From assembly GCF_022606465.1 (NCBI RefSeq), contig NZ_JALBUF010000004.1, forward strand, positions 183,889 through 247,888: a stretch of 64,000 nucleotides of DNA, given 5' to 3'. Below the pieces are notes generated by a model that was not told the origin of the DNA, ran no database searches, and was given only the letters and a program-made list of their open reading frames with translations. Shown here piece after piece: positions 26,583 to 36,091 of this stretch. The position numbers were made by a program, and so were the translations under genes. Origin of the DNA: Sulfoacidibacillus ferrooxidans. Its GTDB lineage: Bacteria; Bacillota; Bacilli; Alicyclobacillales; SLC66. Position 1 is the stretch's first letter; each line of letters opens with the position of its first letter.

Positions 26583-27548
26583 TTGAAGCGAGTGATACGT
26601 TCATTTTCAGGATACGGCATTGGATTACTCATCGGAAGTGTCGTATTTGGTGGAATTAGTTTTGCAAGCACTGGTGTACAAGCTATTCATGTGCGGTATG
26701 CCAATATTCAAATAAAGGTAGACGGTAAAGTGATCCCTACAGAAGCACAGCCTTTTATCTATCATAAAAACGTTTATGTTCCTATAAGTACTATTGGTCT
26801 AGGATTAGGTTCACACGTTCAGTGGGTTGGTGGACTAGATGATGTGATGGTTACAGAACCAGGGCAGTCCTTAGAACAATCAGGTTCCTTATCGTATGAT
26901 ACGTCACCCGTTTTATGGTACGGACCTACGCACACTACATACCACAACGGTTCTCTTGAGGTGTCGCCAATCGCTTTAGCTAGTATGATGGGTGAGCCGT
27001 TCTCCTACGATGCTTCAACACATTCCTTTTATATTGGGCAAGGAGATGGCAGTGGATTACCCCTTGTTCATTTTCCTGTGGTACGTGAGTATGGGGACTT
27101 TGCATCATGGAGTCAAGGGAATATAGGGCCTGCATCAGGGTGGAACGATGGGCCACCTGAAATTGATGGTAAGGTATATGCAAATGCCACTGGACAGTCC
27201 ATCGTATGGTCGCCAGTTAGTGATTCTTCTGTAGTGCCTGGAGTTGTCTATAATTTACGCGCTAAATATGCGTATCTCACAGGGGTTTTTGGTATGGATA
27301 GTGCGGTGTCTAGTCAAAATGCAGTGCAGTTGACTGTGCTTGGTGACGGACAGCAGCTGTATCAGTCTCCCTGGATGACGGCATCTGAAGCGGGCACGCC
27401 AGTTGCGGTCAACGTGAGTGGTATTCATCTACTGAGCGTCGAGTTTGCGGTTAAAACTGCAGATGGTACGATCTACTCGATGGGACAAGCAACCCCTTCT
27501 AGTACTGTAGCTAATGCAGACTTTCTGGATGTGCGTGTGCATTCATAG
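26583..27548 (+). CDS. exported stalk-domain / NPCBM-like protein, copy 1
   Basis: The TTG start follows GGGG at about 8 nt. The 321-aa product has a signal peptide (IGLLIGSVVFGGISFAS). Residues 28-95 are a stalk domain of the copper-amine-oxidase N-terminal type (IQIKVDGKVIPTEAQPFIYHKNVYVPISTIG). The C-terminal part (about 195-320) resembles NPCBM carbohydrate-binding modules: YNLRAKYAYLTGVFGMD, TVLGDGQQLYQSPWM and VNVSGIHLLSVEF. It lies 113 bp before a paralogue. Both probably bind wall sugar. No catalytic domain is present. Confidence 0.75.
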   Translation: MKRVIRSFSGYGIGLLIGSVVFGGISFASTGVQAIHVRYANIQIKVDGKVIPTEAQPFIYHKNVYVPISTIGLGLGSHVQWVGGLDDVMVTEPGQSLEQSGSLSYDTSPVLWYGPTHTTYHNGSLEVSPIALASMMGEPFSYDASTHSFYIGQGDGSGLPLVHFPVVREYGDFASWSQGNIGPASGWNDGPPEIDGKVYANATGQSIVWSPVSDSSVVPGVVYNLRAKYAYLTGVFGMDSAVSSQNAVQLTVLGDGQQLYQSPWMTASEAGTPVAVNVSGIHLLSVEFAVKTADGTIYSMGQATPSSTVANADFLDVRVHS

Positions 27549-27661
27549 ATATAGCGTTGTGTCTCATGATGGATGAATGATAGCAAAGAGACGGCTATTG
27601 CAACGCTGTGTGGTAGACGTTAATCGAATGAAGAAGAGCTTATGCGCAGGAGGTTAGTCGT

Positions 27662-28711
27662 GTGAAACGACAATTCAGTATCATCGCGGGTGTTGTAACG
27701 AGTGCGTTTTTATTTGGTGGTGTATCTTATGCCAGCGTTGGTATCCAACAAATTCAGGCATCCTTTCATAATATCCAACTCATCGTGGATGGTAAGACCA
27801 TTGCCACGAATGCACAACCCTTTATTTATAACAAAAATGTATATGTGCCCATCTACACTGTGGGCAATGCGCTAGGGGCAAATGTACAATGGATTAATAA
27901 TATTCCGGAAGTGGATGTTACAGGTAAGTTTCCCGCAGCAACAACTGTGCCCTCAAGACAACCATTATCTGTATGGATTAATGGCAATCAAATGCCTGAT
28001 GGGGTCATTGGGAGTAAAGGTCAGTTATATGTCCCCGCGGGTGACGTTGCGTATCAAACAGCAACTGGGCTTATGCCAACGGTTAATGCATCGGGAAATC
28101 TTGATTTGTCTCAAGTCTCTCCTACAACACCAGAAGGAACATTGCTTACAACGCTTTCGCCAAGCAGTGTAAGTGGAGATTTTAGTAATAGCAGTTTGTA
28201 CCCTGGTGGGCATTTGACAGGATTTTACGCGCCCACTGTATTAGGAAAGATGTACTCTGGGCCATCTACTGTTGAATGGGGCATAACGACTTCAGAGTCT
28301 GCTGTGATTCCGCAAGTTACGTATTCGCTACATGGGCAATACCAAACTTTATCAGGCATGTTTGCAGTAGATGATATCACACGCAATTTTGGAGGTGCAG
28401 CACAGCTTGTTTTTGTCGGTGATGGAAAAGTTCTTAGTTCTACCGGATGGGTTCAAGGTGGCAGTGCGCCAGTTCCATTTTCTATTCCTGTAACAGGAGT
28501 GAATACGCTACAAATACAGTATCAATTAAAGGATGCCAATGGCACGGTCTATTCGTCAGGTGATACCTATCAAGCACCAAGTGTCAATGCTGATCAAGTG
28601 AGTGGTCCTGTTGTCTTCACGGATCTTATACAACCGACGTTGTCAGAGGCAGCTACTGTAACTGTTTCCACAAGTAATAGCGCATCTACAGTCACTAGGC
28701 GAATCAAGTAA
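27662..28711 (+). CDS. exported stalk-domain / NPCBM-like protein, copy 2
   Basis: AGGAGG precedes the GTG start. The 349-aa product has the same plan as copy 1: a signal peptide (IIAGVVTSAFLFGGVSYAS), a stalk domain (IQLIVDGKTIATNAQPFIYNKNVYVPIYTVG) and an NPCBM-like end (YSLHGQYQTLSGMFAVDD, VFVGDGKVLSSTGW). It has an extra 30-residue Ser/Thr-rich tail. The two genes look like a tandem duplication that has diverged. The GDG and V-T/SG motifs are kept while the middle is not. Confidence 0.75.
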   Translation: MKRQFSIIAGVVTSAFLFGGVSYASVGIQQIQASFHNIQLIVDGKTIATNAQPFIYNKNVYVPIYTVGNALGANVQWINNIPEVDVTGKFPAATTVPSRQPLSVWINGNQMPDGVIGSKGQLYVPAGDVAYQTATGLMPTVNASGNLDLSQVSPTTPEGTLLTTLSPSSVSGDFSNSSLYPGGHLTGFYAPTVLGKMYSGPSTVEWGITTSESAVIPQVTYSLHGQYQTLSGMFAVDDITRNFGGAAQLVFVGDGKVLSSTGWVQGGSAPVPFSIPVTGVNTLQIQYQLKDANGTVYSSGDTYQAPSVNADQVSGPVVFTDLIQPTLSEAATVTVSTSNSASTVTRRIK

Positions 28712-28754
28712 ATCATTTAGTGTATGCAAAACCAATAAATTTGATGCAAAAGGC

Positions 28755-28783
28755 TTGTCATATCCTGTCGAATTGAGTATGAT
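28755..28783 (+). promoter_or_regulatory. sigma-A promoter with Spo0A heptamer in the spacer
   Basis: TTGTCA (28755-28760), a 17-bp spacer, and TATGAT (28778-28783) form a strong sigma-A promoter. TGTCGAA (28766-28772) lies within the spacer, a place where bound Spo0A would block RNA polymerase. It drives the LCP-tagA-LCP genes. Confidence 0.7.
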
Positions 28784-28796
28784 ACTAATAGATAAG

Positions 28797-28842
28797 AGCT
28801 TAGACGTATGCAGGGTTTTTCCAGTAGCGATCTAAGCTTTTA
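28797..28842 (+). promoter_or_regulatory. leader hairpin downstream of the LCP promoter
   Basis: AGCTTAGA (28797-28804) pairs with TCTAAGCT (28831-28838), followed by TTTATT. It sits immediately after the expected transcription start. It may be part of a leader that works with the terminator at 28921. Confidence 0.45.
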
Positions 28843-28920
28843 TTGCGCCATTATTTATTGTATCTTATAATTTCGTCCGTTGTCTGTCCGCTTATAATTG
28901 ATGTATATTTTCCCGTTATG

Positions 28921-28942
28921 GCCACCAATTGGTGGCTCTTTT
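28921..28942 (+). terminator. intrinsic terminator in the leader of the LCP gene
   Basis: GCCACCAA-TTGGTGGC is a perfect palindrome (28921-28936) followed by TCTTTTT. It lies between the promoter and the LCP coding region, so either transcription is attenuated here or another promoter lies closer. Confidence 0.7.
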
Positions 28943-29008
28943 TATGACTATTCACAGGATGATCCACCGCCTCGTTGGTTACTCTACACCGTAAGTACAC
29001 GTGAGCGG

Positions 29009-30061
29009 ATGGTGATTCATGTGCATTGGCGAATCGGCGCAACAGTGTTGCTAGGCCTTTTTGTGGTAGCAACGGGTAGTTTCGCTGTGATTGCACGACA
29101 ACATGGTGGGGGCATGTCTCAGTTTAAAACATCTACTATGTTGCCGCAGCGGGGATATGAACGTGAAGAAAGATCATCTGTCAAAGCTTCTATCGATAGT
29201 CAACAATCGATAAAGAAAACAGAACACGATCAACAGAAGATGATCGATCAGCATATCCGTCTTTCACTGGAAGCTTTGGTTGGTGCGAAACAAGGGAAGA
29301 ATTCAGAAACGATTCTTTTTATTGGCACAGATTCTCGACATGGTGAAGCTGCTCGGTCAGACGCGATGCTATTGACTCGCGTGAATAAGGAACAAAATAA
29401 AGTGCTGGTGATCTCTATTCCAAGAGATATGCGTGTACATGTACCTGGGTATGGATATACGAAAATTAATCATGCACTCGCTTACGGTGATCTCCCCCTT
29501 GTCAAACGGACGGTTGAACAGACATTTTCCATCCATATTGATCACGCTATCGTTATTGATTTTCACGCCTTCTCAGAGCTCATTGATGCCATAGGTGGCG
29601 TGCAAATTACTATAGATAAACCTCTTAATTATGACGACAACACAGATGGAACCCATATACATTTGAAGCCGGGTATGCAGCAACTGAGTGGACAAGAAGC
29701 GCTAGATTATGTCCGCTTCCGGCATGATGCGTTGGCTGACACGGGGCGCATGGAACGGCAGCGTAATTTATTACATGCGATAGCTAATAAGAAGATACCT
29801 TTGTCGCGGTGGTGGACGTTAGGTATGGTATTACCTAACCTTACGTCCCATATGCGCAGCGACTATACTCAGATGGATTTGCTAGGAGAGATTGCAAGTG
29901 TTGCGCTTGCTCCTAAATGGACAGTAGTTACTGAGGGGTTGCATGGAATGAATCGGGTAGACCCTGCGGACGGACTGTGGTATTTTTACCTGGACGAAGA
30001 TGGAGTCAAGCAGTGGCGAAGTATGTGGCGGGCATTTAGCGGCACAGAGTCGCCTGGATAA
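29009..30061 (+). CDS. LytR-CpsA-Psr (LCP) family ligase, first copy
   Basis: ATG 29009 is preferred. The frame opens at 28898 but that codon precedes an intrinsic terminator. The ribosome site is weak. A membrane anchor (about 8-30) leads to an external LCP domain from about 95. Its motifs are LFIGTDSRHGEAARSDAMLL, VISIPRDMRV, YTKINHAL and the arginine-rich YVRFRHD...GRMERQ, which bind the polyprenyl pyrophosphate. LCP enzymes attach teichoic acid or other wall polymer to peptidoglycan. It is followed by tagA and a second LCP gene. Confidence 0.88.
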   Translation: MVIHVHWRIGATVLLGLFVVATGSFAVIARQHGGGMSQFKTSTMLPQRGYEREERSSVKASIDSQQSIKKTEHDQQKMIDQHIRLSLEALVGAKQGKNSETILFIGTDSRHGEAARSDAMLLTRVNKEQNKVLVISIPRDMRVHVPGYGYTKINHALAYGDLPLVKRTVEQTFSIHIDHAIVIDFHAFSELIDAIGGVQITIDKPLNYDDNTDGTHIHLKPGMQQLSGQEALDYVRFRHDALADTGRMERQRNLLHAIANKKIPLSRWWTLGMVLPNLTSHMRSDYTQMDLLGEIASVALAPKWTVVTEGLHGMNRVDPADGLWYFYLDEDGVKQWRSMWRAFSGTESPG

Positions 30062-30107
30062 GACTGCACTTTTACATAGGGATGAGTTAGTTAGGATTGG
30101 TGTGAAT

Positions 30108-30842
30108 ATGGAGCGTGTTGGAATTCTTGGTGTGCCTTTTTCTGCGTTAACAGAGCATGAGGTCATGCTGCACTGTGTTGCATGTATTGAATCACAAACT
30201 CCACATATGGTGATCACTGCGGGACCTGAATTTGTTATGCGCTTACAAAGTGATCCGCGTTTGCGTTCTGTGTTGACTGCAGCAGATCTCATTACTCCAG
30301 ATGGCATTGGTATTGTGATTGCATCGCGATGGTATGGGCAACCGATTGCAGAACGGGTGACGGGTGTATCGCTAACTGAACGGTTATTGGCATATGCTCA
30401 CGATCAGAATTTGCGGGTGTATTTTTTGGGAGCCACTGAGGAGGCTTTGCAAAAAGCGATGCATGTGCTAAGAGGCCGTTATCAAGGGTTGAATATTACA
30501 GGTAAAAATGGGTATTTTACATCTGATCAGGTAGATGAGGTACTTGCTGATATTATGCAGGTGCGGCCACACATTTTATTTGTTGGCTTAGGGCAACCAC
30601 GGCAAGAAGAGTTTATTGCTACATATAAGGATCGCCTAGGTGTACCACTGGCTATCGGCATTGGTGGTGTCATCGATGTCTTAGGGGGAACTGTGAAACG
30701 CGCACCCGTAATGATGCAGCGCCTTCACCTCGAATGGTTTTATCGTTTATTGCGTGAACCTAGTCGGTGGCGACGGCAACTTGTGTTGCCACAATTTGCA
30801 CTTGCAGCTTGGTTGGATGCGCGATCACGGGCGCGCCGCTAA
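30108..30842 (+). CDS. tagA: WecG/TagA/CpsF-family glycosyltransferase
   Basis: ATG 30108 (or GTG 30102) follows AGGATT. The open frame from 30000 overlaps the LCP gene and is not needed. The 244-aa GT26 enzyme has the ITPDGIGIVIASRW motif (active site Asp), VYFLGATEEALQKA, and GLGQPRQEEFI where the family has GLGAPKQEKWI. TagA-type enzymes add N-acetylmannosamine to undecaprenyl-PP-GlcNAc, the linkage-unit step of wall teichoic acid. The context (between two LCP ligases) supports that role. The exact sugar is inferred. Confidence 0.88.
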   Translation: MERVGILGVPFSALTEHEVMLHCVACIESQTPHMVITAGPEFVMRLQSDPRLRSVLTAADLITPDGIGIVIASRWYGQPIAERVTGVSLTERLLAYAHDQNLRVYFLGATEEALQKAMHVLRGRYQGLNITGKNGYFTSDQVDEVLADIMQVRPHILFVGLGQPRQEEFIATYKDRLGVPLAIGIGGVIDVLGGTVKRAPVMMQRLHLEWFYRLLREPSRWRRQLVLPQFALAAWLDARSRARR

Positions 30843-30886
30843 AGGGTTAGTCTTGTCCTCTGTGTGGAAAAGGAGTTGCGTGTAAT

Positions 30887-31795
30887 TTGAAAGTTGCAAG
30901 ACAGAAGATGAGTCTGTTCGTTGCTTTTCTGAGTTTGTTTTCTGTTTTGTTATCCGTGAGTCCATCCTATGCAAAGGATCTTGTACAGGGAAAACGCTAT
31001 ACATTATTAATCGCTGGACTTGATCACGATGGGACGAGTAAAGATCCGGATCGTCGAACAGATGCTCATACAGATGCCTTAGTGCTACTCAGTTCTAAGC
31101 TCGGGAGTGGTGTTGTCAATGCGGTACATATTCCAAGAGATACGCGTGTATATGTACCGCATGAAGGTTATACGAAGATCAATGGCGTCTACCTTTTGCG
31201 CGGTCGCAAGGGACTTTCTACTGCTGTCAGCACGCTGACTGGCATCCCTATAGACGATGTACTCGTTATGGATTTCGCGCGTTTTCGGCACGCATTAAGT
31301 CTTGTGCCAAGAATGCCATTTACACTTGATCGTCCTGTCATGGCACCGGAAGGAGACGTGCATCTCTCTGTAGGGACGCATGTACTGAGTCCAGCGGAAG
31401 CGCTTGCTGTGGTTCGATTTCGGCATGAACCACTTGGTGATATTGGACGTGTACACAGACAAGAACGATTTATGCGCAGTGCAGTGGACGTCGCCTCTAA
31501 ACTGCCCTATGGGCTTTTTGTGCAAGTCATGAAAACACTTGATTCACAAGTGACTGATCAGGATATTCAGATTGCTTATGCACTTGTTCATCCGGTGATC
31601 GAATACCATGCACACTCTGTTCCTGGCAATTTTAGTGTGGGGCCAGGTGTTAGTTATTGGTTGCCTGACCAACGGGGAATGTCTGCGATTGCGGCGCTTG
31701 TCTTGCATCATGAAGAGGGAATTCCGGCTTTTAGCGCATGGCATAGCCGTGCTTTAGCAGTAGATGCGGACGATGGTCGAGATCGATCTCATTGA
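30887..31795 (+). CDS. LytR-CpsA-Psr (LCP) family protein, second copy
   Basis: TTG 30887 follows AAAAGGAG. The 302-aa product has an N-terminal hydrophobic segment that ends in a cleavable-looking SPSYAKD, unlike the anchor of copy 1. Motifs are LLIAGLDHDG (shorter than copy 1), VNAVHIPRDTRVYVP, YTKINGVY and VVRFRHEPLGDIGRVHRQ. The two copies share the RFRH...GR...RQ arginines. It lies in the same unit as copy 1 and tagA and may serve a second polymer or acceptor. Confidence 0.85.
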   Translation: MKVARQKMSLFVAFLSLFSVLLSVSPSYAKDLVQGKRYTLLIAGLDHDGTSKDPDRRTDAHTDALVLLSSKLGSGVVNAVHIPRDTRVYVPHEGYTKINGVYLLRGRKGLSTAVSTLTGIPIDDVLVMDFARFRHALSLVPRMPFTLDRPVMAPEGDVHLSVGTHVLSPAEALAVVRFRHEPLGDIGRVHRQERFMRSAVDVASKLPYGLFVQVMKTLDSQVTDQDIQIAYALVHPVIEYHAHSVPGNFSVGPGVSYWLPDQRGMSAIAALVLHHEEGIPAFSAWHSRALAVDADDGRDRSH

Positions 31796-31898
31796 AGAAA
31801 GATGCATTTTTGACCAAAACTTGACGTTCTATAATTCCGCTCAGTGCACACGATAGAGATGTCGCGTAAGCGAACATACTGTTCTGGGAGGGAATCAT

Positions 31899-32120
31899 AT
31901 GTCTAGTGGTTTCTCACAAGTCATTAAAGCTTCGCATAAGGCACTCGATGATATGAAGTATGAAATTGCAGGAGAACTCGGATTGCCCGTATTTAAAGGC
32001 AGTGAAGACTACTGGGGTCATATTATGACAAAAGATGCAGGTGCAGTTGGTGGTCATATGACGCGAAAGCTCGTGGCATTTGGCGAAATGGCGTTATCAC
32101 AACAAAATAAAAGTGAGTAA
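31899..32120 (+). CDS. alpha/beta-type small acid-soluble spore protein
   Basis: GGGAGGG precedes ATG. The 73-aa protein contains MKYEIAGELGL (with the GPR protease site around Glu-Ile-Ala) and DAGAVGGHMTRKLV, the two conserved SASP segments that wrap DNA in spores. It differs from Bacillus SspA/B in having HIMTK in place of NLTSR. It is good evidence that the organism forms endospores. A weak hairpin lies downstream (about 32159-32202). Confidence 0.9.
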   Translation: MSSGFSQVIKASHKALDDMKYEIAGELGLPVFKGSEDYWGHIMTKDAGAVGGHMTRKLVAFGEMALSQQNKSE

Positions 32121-32209
32121 TTGATCTGTAGTGTGTGAAAAATAAACAGGATGATATGGTGGGCGAGGGGGCAGTGTCACTTGTGAGCTCTGCTTGTCCA
32201 CCCTTTTCA

Positions 32210-32238
32210 TTGACACAATGTCGCGACTGTAATACAGT
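32210..32238 (+). promoter_or_regulatory. sigma-A promoter of metK
   Basis: TTGACA (32210-32215), a 17-bp spacer and TACAGT (32233-32238). The leader would be only about 45 nt, too short for a SAM riboswitch. Confidence 0.7.
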
Positions 32239-32289
32239 ATCAATGTCTCTGTTACGAGACAAGTGTACTGGTATGGAGGTGCGATTGAT

Positions 32290-33483
32290 ATGGCCAACCG
32301 TAAGTTATTTACTTCTGAATCCGTAACTGAAGGTCATCCTGATAAAATATGTGATCAGATATCTGATGCGTTATTAGATGCATTTTTAAAACAAGATCCA
32401 TTTTCGCGTGTCGCTTGCGAAACATCGGTCACAACGGGTCTCGTACTCGTTGCGGGAGAAGTCACTACAGAAGGTTATGTAGATATACCGCATGTTGTGC
32501 GTGAAGCGATTCGCAATCTTGGGTATACACGTGCAAAGTATGGTTTTGATGCAGATACGTGTGCAGTGATTACGTCGATTGACGAACAATCTCCTGACAT
32601 TGCTATGGGTGTAAATAAAGCACTTGAATCACGGCATGGCGAAGAAACGGAGCAAGATCTTGATGCGATTGGCGCAGGTGATCAAGGTCTGATGTTTGGA
32701 CTTGCTGTTAATGAGACAGATGATCTGATGCCACTGCCTATTTCACTTGCACATGGACTTGCTAGGCGCTTAGCGCAAGTACGCAAGGAGCGCATTGTCA
32801 ATTATTTGCGTCCAGATGGAAAAACACAAGTTACCGTAGAGTATGATGGCAATCGCCCTGTCCGGGTTGATACGATCGTCATTTCTACCCAACACCATCC
32901 GCTTGTCGACTTAGAGACGATCGAACGCGATATGAAAGAACTCGTTATTAAAGAGATCGTTCCGGCACATTTATTGGATGAGCAGACGCGGTATTTGATT
33001 AATCCTACTGGACGGTTTGTGATTGGCGGCCCACAAGGAGACGCTGGTCTTACAGGTCGTAAAATTATTGTGGATACGTATGGTGGATATGCGCGGCACG
33101 GCGGCGGTGCATTTTCTGGGAAGGATCCGACTAAGGTCGATCGCTCCGGGGCTTATGCGGCGCGTTATGTGGCAAAGAATGTCGTAGCGGCAGGTCTAGC
33201 TGACAAGTGTGAAGTACAGATCGCGTATGCGATCGGTGTCGCTCATCCAGTATCAATTATGGTAGATACGTTTGGAACTGGAAAAGTTGCAGATGAAAAG
33301 ATTGAAGAGTTGATCCAAGCTAATTTTGATCTGCGTCCGGCAGGGATTATCAAGGCACTTGATTTGCGTAGGCCAATCTATGCACAAACTGCGGTGTACG
33401 GACATTTTGGTCGCCCTGATCTGGATTTGCCTTGGGAGCGCACGGATCGTGCTGCAGCTTTGCGTGAACAAGCAGGACTATAA
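32290..33483 (+). CDS. metK: S-adenosylmethionine synthetase
   Basis: GGAGG precedes ATG 32290; an upstream start at 32263 is not needed. The 397-aa enzyme is full length. It makes S-adenosylmethionine from ATP and methionine. Visible motifs: the ATP-binding [13 protein letters not shown] at the start, [10 protein letters not shown], and the loop [19 protein letters not shown] that binds phosphate and K+. It is cytoplasmic and tetrameric in the family. It stands alone between its own promoter and terminator. Confidence 0.97.
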   Translation: MANRKLFTSESVTEGHPDKICDQISDALLDAFLKQDPFSRVACETSVTTGLVLVAGEVTTEGYVDIPHVVREAIRNLGYTRAKYGFDADTCAVITSIDEQSPDIAMGVNKALESRHGEETEQDLDAIGAGDQGLMFGLAVNETDDLMPLPISLAHGLARRLAQVRKERIVNYLRPDGKTQVTVEYDGNRPVRVDTIVISTQHHPLVDLETIERDMKELVIKEIVPAHLLDEQTRYLINPTGRFVIGGPQGDAGLTGRKIIVDTYGGYARHGGGAFSGKDPTKVDRSGAYAARYVAKNVVAAGLADKCEVQIAYAIGVAHPVSIMVDTFGTGKVADEKIEELIQANFDLRPAGIIKALDLRRPIYAQTAVYGHFGRPDLDLPWERTDRAAALREQAGL

Positions 33484-33552
33484 TGTCGCAACAACCCCCA
33501 CAAAATCAGTGAGCGGGACGAATATAGAGAGTGAACACCCTAACCCCATTTT

Positions 33553-33580
33553 GAACGCGATGATTCGCGTTCTTTTTTTT
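33553..33580 (+). terminator. terminator of metK
   Basis: GAACGCGA (33553-33560) pairs with TCGCGTTC (33565-33572), followed by a run of T. Confidence 0.9.
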
Positions 33581-33675
33581 GTCTTTCTTGCACATATGCA
33601 GGAGCACCGAGGCATTCTCCGTTGCATAGACTGTTAGCCATATAACATAAAGACAAATTGACGAAGGTGATGGAT

Positions 33676-34101
33676 ATGCTTTCACTCGTCATTGTGTTTT
33701 TGGCAGTGTACGGGCTTGTCGTGTTACTGTGGCAATTGAGTCGTAAGTTTCATCGTTTGACCGAAACGACGCTACCTAGTTTGATCGTAATCGTTGGGCA
33801 TGCCAATCAGTGGATTGAGTGGTTTATTCGCCAATTGTCGTTACAAACGTATGCACAAGGTCAGGATGTGCAGGATGTGTTTATTGTTGATTTGAGTGCT
33901 TCAGATGAAACAGCTATGATTATTTCTAAGCTATCTGTGCGATTTTCTTTTGTAACTTATATACCCAGTTCCAATGACCGATGCTGGAGTGATGTATCTA
34001 CGCTACTTGGGGCTGGGCAACGTGGACAAACGATGGTGGTTCGGGTAGATGGTGAAGAGGACATGCGCCAAGTATTGCGTGTGCTCTCGCATTTTCAGTA
34101 G
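33676..34101 (+). CDS. small membrane-anchored protein of unknown function
   Basis: ATG 33676 has AAGG at normal spacing; earlier codons (33658, 33670) fit less well. The 141-aa product has one N-terminal membrane segment (about 2-22, MLSLVIVFLAVYGLVVLLWQ). The cytoplasmic part contains LIVIVGHANQWIEWFIRQL and VFIVDLSASDETAMII, which have the beta-alpha rhythm of a GT2 N-terminal half but lack the DxD motif. I cannot name the family. The gap 34102-34369 behind it holds nothing clear apart from a small palindrome (ACACAATTGTGT). Confidence 0.6.
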   Translation: MLSLVIVFLAVYGLVVLLWQLSRKFHRLTETTLPSLIVIVGHANQWIEWFIRQLSLQTYAQGQDVQDVFIVDLSASDETAMIISKLSVRFSFVTYIPSSNDRCWSDVSTLLGAGQRGQTMVVRVDGEEDMRQVLRVLSHFQ

Positions 34102-34369
34102 TTATTCGATGATTGGTTCGGATGGTTTGGCACACAATTGTGTAATGATTAAAACTTCTGTAGAGTAATGTACAGTTTTCTTATAAATTGCGAAATAAAA
34201 TTGTAAAATTAGCAGGAGATTCTTTGTGAATGGAGAATTGTTCCCAGTACGCATAGAGAGACATTGTCTTGGTGCGTGATCAGGACATCGACTATGGGTT
34301 CACTGACATCACGAAAAGAGAGAGATAAAAAGATCCACTTGTTTCGATGCATTATGGGGAGTGGGAGTT

Positions 34370-36088
34370 ATGGTTGTAAAAAAGAGGTACTGGGCGAGTG
34401 TGATTGGTGTTTGGTCTCTTGCGATCATTAGCCTCATAAGCAGCGCACTTATTTTTCCATTTCCCGCTTTCACCCATTTTATGTGGTTGCTATTCTCTGT
34501 GTTATTTTTACTGTTGACTCTTACGTATATCTCTCCGGTACTTTTAGGGGGACAGATGATCAGTCTGTCGCTTGGCGTCGAGATTCCTATGTTTTTGCTA
34601 TTTGGACCCGTGGTGACGGCTATGAGTTTGATTGTTGCATGGGTGATCGGCGAACTGATTCGCGGGAAGACATGGGATGTAGAACGGACCATTAAAAATA
34701 TCGGTATGTTTATGCTCATGCCTACATTTGCGAGTCTTGGGTATGGGTTAGCGGGAGGGGATTTTCCAGATAGGATTTCTACCTCCATGCTCGCTCTTCT
34801 CTTGCCTATTGTAGTGTTTGCCGTTTTGCACTTTATCTCCAATTACTTCGTCAACTTCTTACATGTCGCTGTGGAGGCACCTGAAGACCCGTGGTTTCTA
34901 GAGATTAAGTGGGATCTAGGTTCGTTTGCAGTGGAATTTTCACTGGCCTTGTTATTTGTTTTTTTTGAAAAAATCTATGGACTGCAAGCCATTCTTTATC
35001 TATCCATTCCCTTCATAGTGCTATTATATATTTTTCGGCTCTATTCAAACCTTGTATTGGCCAATCGGCAACTGACATTGATTAGTGACTTGACGATGGA
35101 TTTAAGTAGTGAGCTTCGTGAAGATCAGGTCGTGACTGTCTTGTTAGATGGTCTAGCTAAGATTGTTCGCATGACTTCCTGCTATCTATTTTGCCCTGAT
35201 GCAGAAGGGATGCTCATACCATGCGGGGTGCGTGGTCTATCCAGTGAGACGGAAGAGATGATGCGCAAGGTTCGATTACAACCAGGTGACGGTGTCACGG
35301 GGACGGCATTTTTGCATGGACAATCACTACTTGATAGTGGCCGAAGGCGAGTGACAGTTGATCGTCAGATTCATGGTGTGGCACCTGTACCAGGTCGCTC
35401 GATTGTGGCCGTCCCTCTCATCTATCAAGATGAGACTCTAGGTGTATTAACAGTGACACACACTGACTATCATGCGTATTCACATCGGGATCAAGAGATG
35501 GTGCAAATTTTAGCGAGTCAGGTTGCAATCTCTCTATGGAATGCGCGGCGTCTAGCTCGTACGGAGGAACAAAGCTACATTGATCAATTGACAGGTGTGT
35601 ATAACTATCGATACTTTGATTCTGTGATCGAGCGTATGCGGCATGATGCAGACAGGTTACACGCATCACTCGGATTATTGGTGATGGATTTGGACCATTT
35701 CAAGCAAATTAACGATAGGTACGGGCATTTGGCTGGTAATGAAGTACTGAAGTCGGTGGCCAATCAGATTCGACAGCTGGTCCGGTATGAAGATGTGGTG
35801 TGTCGCTATGGTGGAGAGGAATTTACGGTCATTTTGCCAAATGTTACGCTGGAGGTAGCACTTGCGATTGCCGAACGGTTACGCGAGGGGATCGAACATC
35901 ATCAGGTAATGATCACGCCGATCGGGAAAACATCCTTTATGCCTATTTATATTACGATGAGTATCGGTGTGGCGGTATATCCGGAGATGGCTAACTCTTC
36001 CGTAGACCTTTTGCGCAATGCAGATCGCGCCATGTATGTGGGCTCTAAGCAACGTGGGCGCAATCGCGTGGCGGCGTATGAAAAGTAG
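34370..36088 (+). CDS. diguanylate cyclase with membrane domain and GAF domain
   Basis: ATG 34370 follows GGGGAG. The 572-aa product has an N-terminal domain of about six to eight membrane segments (about 10-225), a GAF domain (about 240-400) and a GGDEF domain (about 405-572). The active site is GGEEF (about 480). The allosteric I-site RYED lies five residues before it, so product inhibition is expected. DQLTGVYNYRYF and MDLDHFKQIND are intact. It makes c-di-GMP from two GTP at the membrane. No EAL domain is present. Confidence 0.9.
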   Translation: MVVKKRYWASVIGVWSLAIISLISSALIFPFPAFTHFMWLLFSVLFLLLTLTYISPVLLGGQMISLSLGVEIPMFLLFGPVVTAMSLIVAWVIGELIRGKTWDVERTIKNIGMFMLMPTFASLGYGLAGGDFPDRISTSMLALLLPIVVFAVLHFISNYFVNFLHVAVEAPEDPWFLEIKWDLGSFAVEFSLALLFVFFEKIYGLQAILYLSIPFIVLLYIFRLYSNLVLANRQLTLISDLTMDLSSELREDQVVTVLLDGLAKIVRMTSCYLFCPDAEGMLIPCGVRGLSSETEEMMRKVRLQPGDGVTGTAFLHGQSLLDSGRRRVTVDRQIHGVAPVPGRSIVAVPLIYQDETLGVLTVTHTDYHAYSHRDQEMVQILASQVAISLWNARRLARTEEQSYIDQLTGVYNYRYFDSVIERMRHDADRLHASLGLLVMDLDHFKQINDRYGHLAGNEVLKSVANQIRQLVRYEDVVCRYGGEEFTVILPNVTLEVALAIAERLREGIEHHQVMITPIGKTSFMPIYITMSIGVAVYPEMANSSVDLLRNADRAMYVGSKQRGRNRVAAYEK

Positions 36089-36091
36089 CTG

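Noticed and set aside
32121..32289. SAM riboswitch ahead of metK
   Set aside because: The promoter at 32210 leaves a leader of about 45 nt and no SAM-I core was seen.
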